From Aspidapion aeneum (taxonomy: Eukaryota > Arthropoda > Insecta > Coleoptera > Brentidae): 64,000 nt of DNA. Positions 47,011 through 61,870 of this stretch are shown piece after piece. The stretch spans positions 367,501-431,500 of the forward strand of contig CAUYVT010000068.1 in the NCBI GenBank assembly GCA_963576565.1. The letters run 5' to 3'. Made by a program: the position numbers and the translations under genes. The notes under the pieces are model-generated. The model was not told the origin of the DNA. It made no database searches and was given only the letters and a program-made list of their open reading frames with translations. Within the stretch, counting starts at the first letter, position 1, and the number at the start of each line of letters is the position of its first letter.

Positions 47011-50000
47011 ATGCAGGACCCGGGTCGGACCCGTCGGGAGGATGGACCTGCAAATGACCCAAGCAATTCACATGGACAACGAGTAACAAAGACACAAGAC
47101 ACCCAAGTCAAAGGTGTTGCTGAAGAAGCTCTTCAGCCCACTACGACACAGGGGAGACAAAGACAGAGGACTATGTGGACGGAAGAGATTAACGAATTTA
47201 TAGTCCGATGCTATTACAGATTAACAAAACTAGAGACAATGAAAACTCCATTTAGCAAGGAATTACACAAAAGAGTCACCGAAAAATACCCTAACCTTAA
47301 AAATAAAACAGTACAGAACATAATTGACCAAAGAAGATCAGTTTTTACAAACAAAAGAATACCACCGGACACGATGCAGCGAATCAAACGAGAGGTAGGT
47401 ACCGAGCTGGGTATAAACATTATAACGGAAGAACTCATAGTACAATCTCAGGAGCAAGATGAATTTGAAAATAACCATGTACAATACCATGAAATGAACC
47501 CACTCAGTAAGCCAAAACTCCCAAAACTTATTTATGGCCAAACAACAAACAAAATAATACAAAAAGTAGACGAAATTATACACACAAAATTGACCGAAAA
47601 CACCAACATAGAAGAAATACACAGCATAATATACACAGGAGCATTGACTGTATTGAAAATCAATGGCCAAAAAATAAGTGGAATACCAGTGGTCAGCAAA
47701 ACAAAACAGCCACAAGCTTGGGAAACCAGAATGACCAATCAAATAGCACAACTAAGGCGCGAAATAGGAATACTTTCTCAAAGACAAAAACCCAGCCCCA
47801 GCAAAAACGTAATAAGAAAAGCAGCAAAGATCATCACAAGGGAAAAAACACAGATAATCCTACAGTAGTGGAAATTGTAGACTTCTTAAAGCAGAAACTC
47901 TCCGCAAAAGCTAAAAGATTGAAGAGATGTCGCGAAAGTCAAACAAGAAGGACCCAAAACAACCAATTTGTTAAAAATGAACATATATTCTACCGCACAT
48001 TAAGTGAAACTGCTACAACACAAAACAGTGATCCTAAAATACCAGCAATCAAAGATATAAAAACGTTCTGGGAAAACATTTGGAGTAAACCAGTGAAACA
48101 CAAACGCACGAAATGGTTACACGATGAGAGGAAGGCCGCTGCAAAGATAAGAACAATGATGGAATGGGAAGTCACAGAGAAAGAAGTGAAGGAAGCTATC
48201 ACGAAAACACAAAATTGGAAAGCTGCGGGCCCGGATTCGTTACAAAACTTCTGGTTCAAAAAGTTTAAATCAGTGCACCAGCAGCTGGGAAAATGCTTTA
48301 CTTACCTACTTGAGCACCCGGAGATGACCTCTGCTTTTTTCACAACTGGAACTACTTATCTGTTACCTAAAACAAAACAATTTACAGATGATCCTGCAAA
48401 ATATAGACCAATAACATGCCTACCTACTATATATAAAATACTTACCTCCATACTTAGCACAAAAATGTATACTCACCTGGATAAAAACATCCTATTGGAC
48501 GAAGAACAGAAAGGGTGCAGAAAAGGATCACGAGGATGTAAAGAACAACTTGTCATAGATGCCACAATAATGTCAAATGCTAAAAAATCAAAGGGATCTC
48601 TGTATACAGCATACATCGACTACCAAAAGGCGTTTGATAGCATACCACACTCCTGGCTGAGAGAGAGGTGCTAGAATTGTATGGAGTTGAGAAGCACATA
48701 TGTCTATTCTTAGCGACTGCAATGACTGAATGGCGAACCCAGCTTACAATCAGATCACCAGATAAAATCGTAGATGCGGGAGTAGTAGAGATTAGACGGC
48801 GAATTTTCCAAGGGGATTCTCTCAGCCCATTATGGTTTTGTTTAGCTTTACGTCCATTAACACGCCTTCTTAATGCTGAAAATAAAGGCTACAAGCTTCC
48901 TCAATCTAACCAACTTATTAGCCAGCTATGGTATATGGATGACCTAAAGCTATATGCACACACCAAAAAACATCTGGAAAAATTACTTACCTGTGTGGGA
49001 AATTTTAGTACAGACATCCAAATGAAGTTCGGATTGGATAAATGCAAAATAAGCTGTATGGAGAAAGGCCTTTGGATTGGACATACAGGATATGAGGTTA
49101 ACGAGATACAAGGTATTGTAACAGGCATGGGAGAAGAAGAACAGTACAAATATCTGGGGTACTTGCAGGCAAGGGATATCCAACATAAACAAGCAAAATC
49201 AGCGCTTACAGATACTTACCTTCAGAGATTACGTGCGATACTGCGTACTAAACTCCATGGCCGAAATACTGCAAAAGCTATAAATACCTGCGCAACATCA
49301 GCCATATCTTACAGCTTTGGCATTATAAAATGGACAAATACAGAGCTAGAAGCGCTAAACACATAAACCAGAAAAGAATTAAGGAAGTACCGATGTCATC
49401 ACCCTAAATCAGCTATTGAGAGGTTACATTTGCCACGAAAATTGGGAGGCAGAGGAATTCCAGACATAAAAATAAGACACTTCAAACAAATTTCAAACCT
49501 ACGCAAATATTTTTATCAAAAAGCAGAAACTAGCAGCATGCATCATGCAGTTGTAAAGGCAGATAAAAATTCCACTCCTCTTAGATTGGCCGACAGATCA
49601 TACGAGCCAAGCGAAGAGATTGAAACCCTGGAACAAAAAATTCAAAACTGGCGTAGTAAACCCCTACATGGAAAATATCTTGCGCGTATTGAACAAAACA
49701 CGATAGACACTGCAGCGTCAACATCATATCTGCGACACGGTAACATATTTCCTGAAACAGAGGGGTTTATAGCAGCAATTCAGGACCAAGTTGTAGGAAC
49801 AAAGTCTTATAAGAAGCGAATCCTTCACGAAAACATTGAAAACCTAAAATGCCGCTTATGTCACTCAATGGAAGAAACCCTGGACCACATTATTGCAGGA
49901 TGCTCAATGCTAGCTCCAAAAGCATATCTTGATCGCCATAATAGAATGGGAAGGATAGTGCATATGAAACTTAGAGAGCAGCATATGGGACAGAAGATCG

Positions 50001-50428
50001 ATACCCCATACTATGAGTATGAGCCACCACCCGTCTGTGAAAATAATGAAGCTAAAATACTGTGGAACAGAAAAATACAAACAGACAGGCCAGTACCAAA
50101 TAATATACCTGATATAATACTTACCTTAAAAAAAGAAAACACTACTTATATCATTGATTTTGCTGTTCCACTGGGAAACAACATCCAAAAAACCTATGGT
50201 GAAAAAATTAGTAAATACTTACCTCTCCGAGATGAGATCATTCAAATGTGGCACATGGAATCAGTGACGGTAGTGCCAGTGATAATCGGAGCTGCAGGGG
50301 AAATACCGAAAAGTTTAAAAGAAAGCTTACTAAAAATAGGATTAGAATGGGAAATATACATACCTATGCAAAAGGCAGTACTGTTAGATACGTGTAGTGT
50401 AGTCCGGAGAGTGATTGGAATGAACTAA
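47011..50428 (+). pseudogene. Degraded polyprotein (element 15)
   Basis: ATG 47011 lies in the same ATG-CAGGACCCGGGTCGG context as element 3. Four open segments make up the protein: 47011-47868 with the Myb-like domain (TMWTEEINEFIVRCYYRLT); about 47849-48674 with NWKAAGPDSLQNFW, YRPITCLPTIYK and YIDYQKAFDSIP; 48668-49366 with RIFQGDSLSPLWF and YMDD (48932-48943); and 49367-50428 with HHPKSAIERLHLPRKLGGRG, knuckle CRLC...H...C and nuclease IPDIILTL...YIIDFAVP. Break 1 is a one-base change in the A6 run at 47843-47848. Break 2 is an extra GA in the GAGAGAGAG stretch at 48659-48668. Break 3 is TAA at 49364-49366 in the same frame. Confidence 0.92.
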
Positions 50429-50450
50429 AGTATTTTAAATACATTTGAAA

Positions 50451-50488
50451 AGCTGATCATCTTGTCCTTAGACCGATGAATCAAAGCT
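50451..50488 (+). other. 3' UTR hairpin, element 15
   Basis: AGCT/AGCT and GAT/ATC outer pairs, ATC with GAT, then the TT/C asymmetric loop and GTC/GAC closing CTTA. Same core as elements 1 and 11. Confidence 0.75.
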
Positions 50489-50522
50489 TTATTTATTCCA
50501 CCAAAATGGTGTGCGATCTCCA

Positions 50523-51211
<689 letters not shown>

Positions 51212-54200
51212 GTGGCGGGGGCTCAGGCTGACCCCGTTCGGAACCGCCCCGATGATCAGCCTGTTGCAGGAATCAGTGGAATCGGTGCTGCTGACCTGCA
51301 AATGGCAAACACCGAAGCAATGAACAGGAATCAAGAAACATCACCCCGTAGAGATGCTTTGGAAGGTCGAAGACATCCAACCACCCTACAGGGCAAGCTA
51401 CGACAGAGAACAAAATGGACGGATGAAATGAATGAGTTTATATACCGTAGCTTCCTTGTCTTAACTGAGTTAGAGACAAAACCAACCAAATACAGTAAAG
51501 AACTACATGCACTTGTTACGAGGCAATTCCCAGAACTACGACAAAACACTGTCCAAAACATTCTAGACCAAAAACGTGCAATCCTAGCAACGAACAAGAT
51601 ATCACCTGAAGCAATGGACAGAATAAAAAACGAAGCTAGAAGAGAACTTGGGATAAATCCTACAACACCGCCGAGAAACCCAATCCATGTCCAAGAAGCC
51701 CAAGAAGAACCCTCTGATGAAGAACGACACATCGAGAACTGTTTTGAGGAAACCTATATGAAGTACTACGGAACGACACCAAACCTAAGACCGAAGCTCC
51801 CAAAATTGAAAACAAAGATTACGCCGAAGGCGAAAATCATTATTAACCAAATCAACAATATAATTAGAAATAAATCAAAACAAAACGACGACATCACAAC
51901 GATCCACAACCTTGTTTATATAGGAGCAGCAACCGCGTCAGGTCTTATACAACACAAAACACCAAAAAAACAACAAAACAAAGAAACCTCAGAAAGCCAG
52001 ATAATGCCACCATGGGAACGGAGAATCAGCAACCAAATAGATGAGCTACGCGCAAAAATAGGAAGGCTAATAAAAACACAAGAACCAACAGCAAGTAAGA
52101 AACTAAAAAACAAAGCCCAAAACATTATAAAAGAACATCAAAATGACGAAAACAAAAATATCATTGAGATCTTAGACTTGCTCAAACAGAAACTTGCTGC
52201 GAAGTCAAAAAGACTAAGACGACTAAAGGAAAGCAACCAACGCAGACAACACAATAAGCAATTCAACGAAGATGAAAGAAAATTCTACAGAGGTCTGAAC
52301 GAACAAAAGGAAAACAAACAGCAAAACGAAGACCCGGATAAAGAAGAAACTAAAACTTACTGGAGCAATATATGGTCACAAGAAAAAAAACACAAACAAA
52401 CATCGAAATGGATTAAAGAAGAAAAAACGAAGATGCAAAACAAAAAACAAATGAACAATCACACCGTAACAACTAAAGATGTAAAGAAAGCCATCAAAAA
52501 AACACACAGTTGGAAATCACCAGTAAAAGATGGAATACACAATTTCTGGTGGAAACAATTCACACATACACACAACAGAATTTTCTAAAACTTTACAAGG
52601 AGAAGCGGAGACTCCAGAATTCATGACCGAAGGCATTACGTATCTACTGCCCAAAACAACACCCACAAGCAAAAGCCCAGATAAATACAGACCAATAACA
52701 TGTCTACCAACTATTTATAAAATATTCACATCTATCCTTACAGAAAAGATATATGGTCACCTGATCGAAAATAACATGCTAGCTATAGAACAAAAAGGAT
52801 GCAGACGAAAAACCAAAGGGTGTAAAGAACAACTGATCATAGACACCATCATAACACAACACAAAAAGAAAGACAAAAAGTCGCTATATACCGTATACAT
52901 AGATTACAAAAAAGCTTTTGACAGCGTCCCACACACCTGGCTACTTGAAGTCTTAGAAATCTACAAAATTGACCCGTATATCTTAAACACCCTCAAAGTA
53001 TCAATGGAAAAATGGAAAACAACACTAAGTATAAACACAACTAAATCCAAATTCACAATCGATAACATTGAAATAAAACGAGGTATCTTTCAAGGCGACG
53101 CGCTTAGCGCACTATGGTTTTGTATGTCAATAAACCCACTATCAAACATGCTGAATAAAACAAAGAAAGGCACAACCATAGGAAACACCATCATTAGTCA
53201 CCTTCTCTATATGGATGACCTTAAAATGTATGCAGACAACAAAGAAAACATTGAAAAGCTTATCAAAACCACCAAAACGTTTAGCGAAGACATCCATATG
53301 GAATTCGGACTAGATAAATGTCGAATAAACGCAATGGAAAGAGGTAAATGGAAAAAACATGAAGGATATGACATAGGTGCAGAAAAGGGACAAATAGAAG
53401 GAATGGAAATAGACGAACTTTATAAATACCTAGGATACCAACAAGCTAGAGGAATAGATCAAAAAGAGAGCAAAGCGACACTAAGAAACCAATTTAAAGA
53501 AAGAGTACGGAAAATATTGAAAACGAAACTCAACAGCAAAAACACATCAAAAGCGATAAACACGTACGCGATATCAATCCTCACATACAGCTTTGGGGTA
53601 CTTAATTGGACAGACACAGAACTTGAAGAGCTCAACAGAGACATCCGCACTCTAGGCTCAAAATTTTGCAAACATCACCCACGCAGCTCAATAGAAAGAG
53701 TAAACATACCACGAGAAAATGGAGGACAAGGTATCACAGACATAGCAAAACACAATGAAAAACAAATAAAAAGTCTAAGAAAATACTTTATTGATGAAAA
53801 CTCAAATAACCAAACATACCAGGCTCTAAGAAAACTAGACAACAAACTAACTCCACTGAACTTAGCAGATAACAATATCGAGGAACCTGCAGAAGATAAC
53901 ATAGAAGAGAGATGGAAAAGAAAAGAGCTACACGGACGCTACCCAGCAATATTGGCGCAACAACATATCAACAAACATGCTTCTTTTATGTGGCTGAAAC
54001 TAGGATACCTATTTCCCGAAACAGAAGCATTCATTATAGCAATCCAAGATCAGGTTATTGCAACACGAAACTATAAAAAATACATAATGAAAGAACACAT
54101 CCCAACGGATAAATGTCGAATGTGCGGGAATCAAACCGAGTCCATCGACCATATAATAAGCGGTTGCCAAACAATGGCTCCAAAAGAATATACGAAAAGA

Positions 54201-54704
54201 CACGACAACGTTGGGAAAGTGATCCACCAAGAACTCCTAAAGCTAAACACTGAACTAACAGAAACAACTCCCTATTATAAGTACAATCCAGAAAGCGTTA
54301 TCGAAACTGAAAACTATAAGATATACTGGAACAGAGAGATAGTAACAGATATACCCATACAGCACAACAAACCAGACATGGTGTTTACAGACAAAAAATC
54401 CAAGCATACTTACCTGATAGACTTCTCCGTTCCACTAGCTACAAACCTGCAAAAGAAACACACAGAAAAAATTAATAAATACTTACCTCTCGCAAATGAA
54501 ATAAAGGACATGTGGAACCAGGAAAGAGTCACCATTGTACCAATCATAATAGGAGCAACTGGAGAAATCCCGCATACCCTCTTAGACAGTCTTAAGACGC
54601 TGAATCTAAAAGAAAAAATTTATCATCAGTTGCAAAAAATAGTACTCATTGAAACTAGTGGAATTGTCAGACGAGTACTGAACGACAACACCACAAGTCA
54701 TTAA
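51212..54704 (+). pseudogene. Frameshifted polyprotein (element 16)
   Basis: Same organisation as element 12: a GTG-started first frame (51212-52588) ending at TAA 52586-52588 and a second frame (52530-54704) carrying the RT catalytic core (YMDD at 53208-53219), knuckle and nuclease. Differences from element 12 include GKDG to VKDG in the finger motif, RLNAM to RINAM after FGLDKC, and ELGQK to ELRQN in the Myb-like domain. The break at the finger region is identical to that of element 12. Confidence 0.92.
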
Positions 54705-54710
54705 ATAAAA

Positions 54711-54749
54711 CTTACCTGTTTTCTTGCATCTAATGCCGAAAAAGGTAAG
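54711..54749 (+). other. 3' UTR hairpin, element 16
   Basis: Identical to the hairpin of element 12 (CTTACCT/AGGTAAG with TT/C loop). Confidence 0.82.
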
Positions 54750-54782
54750 AAGCCATATCCAGATACGTCTGTGGAACCTGAA

Positions 54783-55263
<481 letters not shown>

Positions 55264-58200
55264 GACCCACCGCAAACGACCAAGGCAACGGACAAGGACA
55301 ACGAATACCCAACGCGCAAGAACCCCTCAATGAAGAGCAACATGAAATCCACAATGCAGATGTTGCTGAGGCTGCGCCTCAGCCCACTACATTACAGGGT
55401 AGACCAAGGCAGCGAACAAAATGGACAACAGCCATGAATGAATTCCTATACGGACGCTACCTTGTTCTAAGTGAACTCGAAACCAAAAAGACAGGTTACA
55501 GCAGAGAACTGCATGCACAAATGACTCAGCAGTTCCCTGAACTTGCGCGTAAAACAGTGCAAAATATACTAGATCAAAGACGAGTACTACTGGCCTCAAA
55601 AACAATAACACCCGAAACCGCCCAACGCATAAAAAGAGAAGCAGAAATTGAACTAGGAGTACGAGACCAGAACGAAAATCAACCCCCAGTAGCAGACGCG
55701 GATGTAAATGTGATAGACGAAGGCCAAGCACAAGTAATAGAAAAGTTCGATGAGATATACATGAAATACAACGGAACCCTACCAGAAATGAGGCCAAGAA
55801 TACCTAAGCTAAAGACAAATAAAAACACAAAGCAAACAATAACCCTCATAAATAACACAATAGCAGAAAAAAATCAACGATGCACACAATATCCTTGACC
55901 TCCACACAATTATTTACGTTGGCGCAATGACCACGATTGAAATAAACCAACAAATAAAAAATAAACCCAAAGAAGACACCTCGACCTCAACAGAATCTCA
56001 ACCACCTTGGGAAAGACGACTCATTAAACGAATCGAGGAACTTAGAAAACATATAGGACAAATAGAACAAGCTAGCAGAAACACAGCAAGCGAAAAACTT
56101 AAACGAAAAACAAAAAAACTGATAAACAAATACAAAAATGAAAGTAACAACACCAACCAAGAAATACTCGATCTACTCAAGCAACAATTAGCGGCCAGAG
56201 CTAAAAGACTCCGAAGATTCAAAGAAAGTCGCCAGCGAAGACAGGACAACAACCAATTCGAGGATAACGAGGGAAGGTTCTACAGACAACTTAAATCCAC
56301 AACAAATAACAAAGAAGACGAACAACCAGGGAAAGAAGACACAAAAAGCTATTGGAAGAACATATGGGCCGTCCCAAAACAACACAAAAAGAAAGCAAAA
56401 TGGATAACGAAAGAAAAAGAAAGGATGACAAACAAGAGGAGAATGATTAACCACACAGTAGTACTGGAAGAACTCGAGAAGGTGATCAAAAAGAGCAAAA
56501 ACTGGAAAGCTCCAGGCATTGATAAAATACAAAACTTCTGGATCAAAAAATTCAAAAGCACACACAAAAAAATCGCCGACATCTTCACAGACATACTGGA
56601 AAACCGGACTGAACTACCAACATTTATGACACAAGGAATTACTTATCTTCTCCCAAAAACGTCACCTACGAGCAAGAACCCTAGTAAATATCGCCCTATT
56701 ACATGTCTCCCAACACTCTATAAGTTACTGACAGGAGTTATAGCTGAAAAAATATATAAGCACCTAACCGAGAACGAACTCTTGGCAACAGAGCAAAAGG
56801 GATGCACAAAGTCAGCAAAAGGATGCAAAGACCAACTGGTAATCGATGCCATAATAACAGGAAACGCAAAGAAAGAGAAAAAAGATCTTTACACTGCATA
56901 TATAGATTACCAGAAAGCCTTTGACAGCGTACCACACACTTGGCTGCTGGAGGTACTGGAACTATATAAGATTGACCCGCAAATAATAAAACTCCTAGAA
57001 AAGGCAATGAACACATGGAAAACCACATTAACAATCACAGCTAAAAATAAGCAACAAGTAATCGGAGATATACCTATACAGTGCGGAATTTTCCAGGGAG
57101 ACGCTCTAAGCCCGCTATGGTTCTGCCTGGCTCTCAACCCGCTCTCCTCCACACTAAAAGAACAAAATAAAGGTGTAAAGTTAGAAAAAAACAAAATACT
57201 TACCCACCTCCTATACATGGACGATCTCAAAACATATGCGTCATCCAACGAAGACCTGGAAAAAAACATCCAAATAATAAAAAAGTTCAGTGAAGACATT
57301 AACATGACATTTGGCCTAGACAAATGTCGCATCAATGTCATGGAAAAAGGGAAATGGAGGAAACATCAAGGAGTAGAAATGGGAGAGGATGCTGGAGTGA
57401 TAGAAGGAATGGAAGAGGACGAGCTGTACAAATATTTGGGATACCAGCAAGCACGTGGGATAGATCAGAAACAAACCAAAGAACACCTTAGATGCAATCT
57501 CAAACAAAGGCTCAAAATGATAATGAGGACGAAGCTACGTGGAAGGAATATGGTGAAGGCAATCAACACCTATGCAATCCCAATCCTAACATATAGCCTC
57601 GGCATCATATCGTGGACACAAACAGAGCTAACCGAACTTAACCGCACAATACGAACTGTAGCCACTAAACACAGGTTCCACCACCCAAGAAGCTCTATGG
57701 AAAGATTTCACCTTCCCAGAGAGCAAGGAGGATGGGGAGTGTTAAACATTGAAGAACTACATAAGAAACAAATAAAAAACCTAAGAACCTACTTTCACAA
57801 AAAAGCGGAAGAGACCGGACTGTACAAAGCAATAGTAAACAAAGACAATAAAATCACGCCCCTGAACCTACAAAGCAGACAATTACCTGAAGAAGAATCC
57901 ATAAATCACATGGAAAAATGGCTTAGCAAAGAATTACATGGACGATATCCTGCATTACTCAAGCAGGCCCACATCAATGAAAAAGCATCACTGGACTGGC
58001 TTAAGAAGGGACAGCTGTTCCCAGAAACAGAAGGGTTTGTCATGGCTATCCAAGATCAAGTAATTCCCACACGCAATTACCAAAAACACATAATGAAACA
58101 ACGCATAGAAACAGATAAATGTAGAATGTGTGGAGAACAAACAGAATCGATAGATCACATAGTGAGCGGTTGCACAGTACTAGCCCCCAACGAATACACA

Positions 58201-58698
58201 AAAAGGCACGACAACGTAGGAAAAGTCATATACCAGGAATTTCTAAAAAAAATAAAACCTGACGCACCTCACACCCCGTACTATAAGCTAAAACCCGACT
58301 CTGTGAATGAAAATGAGAACTACAAGCTATATTGGAACAGAGAAATAATCACGGACGTACATATACCACATAACAAACCAGATATGGTGCTTGTGAACAA
58401 ACAAACAAAACAAGCGTACATCATAGACATGGCAATCCCGCTGCCCACAAACACTCAACGAAAATACCAAGAAAAAATAAACAAATACTTGCCATTAGCA
58501 AATGAGATCAAAGACATGTGGAACCAAGATCGAGTCACCATTGTGCCAATAATCTTCGGAGCTACTGGGGAAGTACCGTCAGCAACACTCGATGGCCTCA
58601 AAACCCTGGAAATAAAAGAAAATCTAGTTAGTCAAATGCAAAAAATCACTCTGATAGAAACTACTGGAATCGTACGTAAAGTTCTGAACTTACCTTGA
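55264..58698 (+). pseudogene. Polyprotein with one homopolymer frameshift (element 17)
   Basis: Frame 0 from 55264 to 55898 gives the Myb-like domain (TKWTTAMNEFLYGRYLVLS and VQNILDQRRVLL) without a native start. An A7 run at 55867-55873 is one base too long relative to the downstream frame. The rest (frame 1, from 55873; first ATG 55927) is uninterrupted to the TGA at 58698: 923 residues from ATG 55927 with NWKAPGIDKIQNFW, YRPITCLPTLYK, YIDYQKAFDSVP, GIFQGDALSPLWF, YMDD (residues 430-433), FGLDKC, knuckle CRMC...H...C and nuclease KPDMVLVN...YIIDMAIP. Apart from the one-base slip and truncation it looks intact, and it is the best guide to the original frame of elements 12 and 16. Confidence 0.93.
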
Positions 58699-58725
58699 AA
58701 ATACTTACCTATACCGTAGACCCCA

Positions 58726-58759
58726 CTTCGAATCCTTGTACGCAAGTACCGGAGAGAAG
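58726..58759 (+). other. 3' UTR hairpin, element 17
   Basis: CTTC/GAAG and TCC/GGA outer pairs, TT/C asymmetric loop, GTAC/GTAC stem and GCAA (GNRA) tetraloop. Confidence 0.78.
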
Positions 58760-58789
58760 CTCTAACCAGGAAGACCTGTGGAACCTGAA

Positions 58790-59102
<313 letters not shown>

Positions 59103-59108
59103 TTACCG

Positions 59109-59600
59109 TATTACCATCTAAGGCACTCGTACGGTGTTGATGATGCTCCAGTGCTGCCATATGTCCCCTCTGATATTCCGTCCGTCGTGGAGAATGACAG
59201 AACCAGAATATACTGGAATTTCGCATTCCCCACACTCCGGCTTGTAAACGCTAACAAGCCGGATATAGTACTCCTTGACAAAAATGACAAAATTATGTAT
59301 GTCATTGAGTTCTCAGCTCCTGCCGAGACGAACATCATTGCCAAGGAAGAAGAGAAACGGACGAAATATCAGGATCTTCTCTTTGACCTTCGCCGAGTGT
59401 ACCGGGGCTATACAGTCAAGCTAGTGGTTTTGGTAATTGGAGCTCTCGGAGGCGCACGGCAGACACTGCTCTCAGCTCTCAAGACCTTGCCGGCCTGCCG
59501 TGACAGGGCAGAGCAACTTGCAGGCAACATGCAGAAAGCAGTCATCCTCGGATCATTGCGTCTACTCAGGGCACACGATGCGGAACACCGTTTCTACTAA
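59109..59600 (+). pseudogene. Family B endonuclease C-terminal fragment (copy 4)
   Basis: Open from 59109 (YYHLRHSYGVDD) to the TAA at 59600. It contains the nuclease core KPDIVLLD...YVIEFSAP and the C-terminal helices, nearly identical to elements 5, 7 and 13. It has no start codon and no RT. The frame stays open back through the TAA tract only because the repeat reads as poly-Ile. Confidence 0.92.
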
Positions 59601-59629
59601 CCCCGCGGTTGGTGGGGAGTAGAAACGGT
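59587..59629 (+). other. Stop-codon-spanning hairpin, family B copy 4
   Basis: Same perfect 12-bp inverted repeat as element 5. Confidence 0.8.
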
Positions 59630-59641
59630 AACGGACCATCT

Positions 59642-59691
59642 GGCCTACTTGCACCCGTGTGAGTCGGAGCCGCGGGACCGCAAGTAAGGCC
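59642..59691 (+). other. Terminal 3' hairpin, family B copy 4
   Basis: Same GGCCTACTTGC/GCAAGTAAGGCC hairpin as element 5. Confidence 0.75.
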
Positions 59692-59720
59692 ACCACAAAA
59701 AAAAAAAAAAAAAAAAAAAA

Positions 59721-59722
<2 letters not shown>

Positions 59723-59780
<58 letters not shown>
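59723..59780. repeat. (TAA)n tract 19, short
   Basis: About 58 bp of TAA repeat between elements 18 and 19. Confidence 0.95.
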
Positions 59781-61656
59781 TATTCACCTTTTGAGAGGCC
59801 TTGCGGTGCCAGATCCCATAGCGAGATGCATTTCAGGAATGATGCCATTTTGGAAGACCCGATTTACCATATGTACGGGTAACGCAAAGGTGTCGACTGA
59901 ATTGGTGTCATTCCGACGGGGAGTGTTTCAGGGTGATTCCCTCAGCCCACTCCTCTTTTGCGTCTCGCTACTTCCGTTATCCGTTGCTTTGCGGAACACA
60001 AAGGGATACATGTGCGGTGCTCCTGGCCGTAGAACCCATAAGGTTACTCACCTCTTTTATATGGATGACCTTAAGTTCTACGCGTCGACGAAGAGAGACC
60101 TCGACCAAGCTCTTCGAGTAGTACAGGAGTATACTCATGCGATCGGGATGGAGTTTGGGTTGGATAAGTGTGCGACGGTTCAACTTAAGAAAGGACGCCA
60201 TGCGGATCACGCCGAGGACGCGCAACTTGTAGATGGGAGCATCCTACGACATCTGGATGCCGGAGAGACCTATACCTATCTGGGTGTTCCCCAGGGACAC
60301 ATCCATGATAGTGTAGCAATAAAAGGGTCTCTTCGCGACAAGTATCAGCAACGACTAAGACAAATCTGGAATTCAGAGTTGTCTGGAAAGAACAAAGTCG
60401 CTGCTACAAATATGCTTGCCGTCCCTATAATCACTTACTCCTTTGGAGTCATTAAGTGGAACGTGAACGAGTTGCGTGAAATTGACGTGAAAACCCGCAA
60501 GATGATGACTCGATACCGAAGCCATCATCCTAAGGCGTCTGTCCAACGGCTTTACTTCCCACGTTATCAGGGAGGCCGTGGACTCTTAAGTTTGGAGTGT
60601 TTACACAGACGAATAGTCCTAAGTACCGCGTGCGAAGTAATCAGAGACGAGGATCCCCTGCTATGCATGGTGCGTAACCATGAAACATTTGGGGTGGGGG
60701 CATTTCTTTTTAAAGCAGCACAAAGAGCAGCAGATGAGCTCCAAATAGTTTTCGACATAAGTCGGCGGCAGGAAAACTCCATTACACAGTTGACCTGCCA
60801 AAGACTTAAAACCACCTTAAAGAATGCAGAGGTAGACTATTTATTACGTCTACATATGGATAAGCCATTGCACAGTGTTTTCTATAAAACCATTGAAAAC
60901 ACTGGCTTATCCAAAAAGCTAAGCTTTGCATTCTTAAGGTCAGGTGCATTAAAGTCGGAAACTGAGGGGTTTATCATTGCTTGCCAAGACGGAGTCATCA
61001 ACACCTTGGAACACCGAAGTCGCGTGATGGGTATACAGGTTCCTGATACAAGTTGTAGGGCCTGCCATAGGGCGCCGGAGACCTTATATCATTTGCTGTC
61101 CGCTTGCGGGCGCTATGCGGTCTCGGCGTATATCCATCGACACAACGCAGCGTTACGGGTGCTGTATTACCATCTAAGGCACTCGTACGGTGTTGATGAT
61201 GCTCCAGTGCTGCCATATGTCCCCTCTGATATTCCGTCCGTCGTGGAGAATGACAGAACCAGAATATACTGGAATTTCGCATTCCCCACACTCCGGCTTG
61301 TAAACGCTAACAAGCCGGATATAGTACTCCTTGACAAAAATGACAAAATTATGTATGTCATTGAGTTCTCGGCTCCTGCCGAGACGAACATCATTGCCAA
61401 GGAAGAAGAGAAACGGACGAAATATCAGGATCTTCTCTTTGACCTTCGCCGAGTGTACCGGGGCTATACAGTCAAGCTAGTGGTTTTGGTAATTGGAGCT
61501 CTCGGAGGCGCACGGCAGACACTGCTCTCAGCTCTCAAGACCTTGCCGGCCTGCCGTGACAGGGCAGAGCAACTTGCAGGCAACATGCAGAAAGCAGTCA
61601 TCCTCGGATCATTGCGTCTACTCAGGGCACACGATGCGGAACACCGTTTCTACTAA
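59779..61656 (+). pseudogene. 5'-truncated family B polyprotein (copy 5)
   Basis: Open from IIHLLRGLAVPD to the TAA at 61656. It includes motif B GVFQGDSLSPLLF, YMDD (60058-60069), FGLDKC, the thumb, knuckle CRAC...H...C and nuclease KPDIVLLD...YVIEFSAP. Motif A and everything upstream are missing. The remaining sequence is essentially identical to the full-length copies, with no stop or frameshift. Confidence 0.93.
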
Positions 61657-61685
61657 CCCCGCGGTTGGTGGGGAGTAGAAACGGT
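61643..61685 (+). other. Stop-codon-spanning hairpin, family B copy 5
   Basis: Same perfect 12-bp inverted repeat as element 5. Confidence 0.8.
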
Positions 61686-61697
61686 AACGGACCATCT

Positions 61698-61747
61698 GGC
61701 CTACTTGCACCCGTGTGAGTCGGAGCCGCGGGACCGCAAGTAAGTCC
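61698..61747 (+). other. Terminal 3' hairpin, family B copy 5
   Basis: Same hairpin as element 5, with AAGTCC for AAGGCC in the 3' arm, which breaks one pair. Confidence 0.72.
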
Positions 61748-61762
61748 ACCACAAAAAAAAAA

Positions 61763-61764
<2 letters not shown>

Positions 61765-61857
<93 letters not shown>

Positions 61858-61870
61858 TAATAATAATAAT
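61765..61870. repeat. (TAA)n tract 20
   Basis: About 106 bp of TAA repeat with one TGA variant near 61856. It is the last TAA tract in the window. Confidence 0.97.

Larger units (their letters stand above)
59103..59722 (+). mobile_element. Element 18: family B copy 4, strongly 5'-truncated
   Basis: About 600 bp of the family B 3' end. A few junction bases (TTACCG) with no counterpart in the full copies separate the TAA tract from the first homologous base. Confidence 0.92.
59779..61764 (+). mobile_element. Element 19: family B copy 5, 5'-truncated
   Basis: Begins just after RT motif A at ATTATTCACC, where the element sequence itself (TTATTATTCACC in full copies) matches TAA-tract sequence, giving several bases of microhomology at the junction. 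Ends in the standard family B 3' end. Confidence 0.92.
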
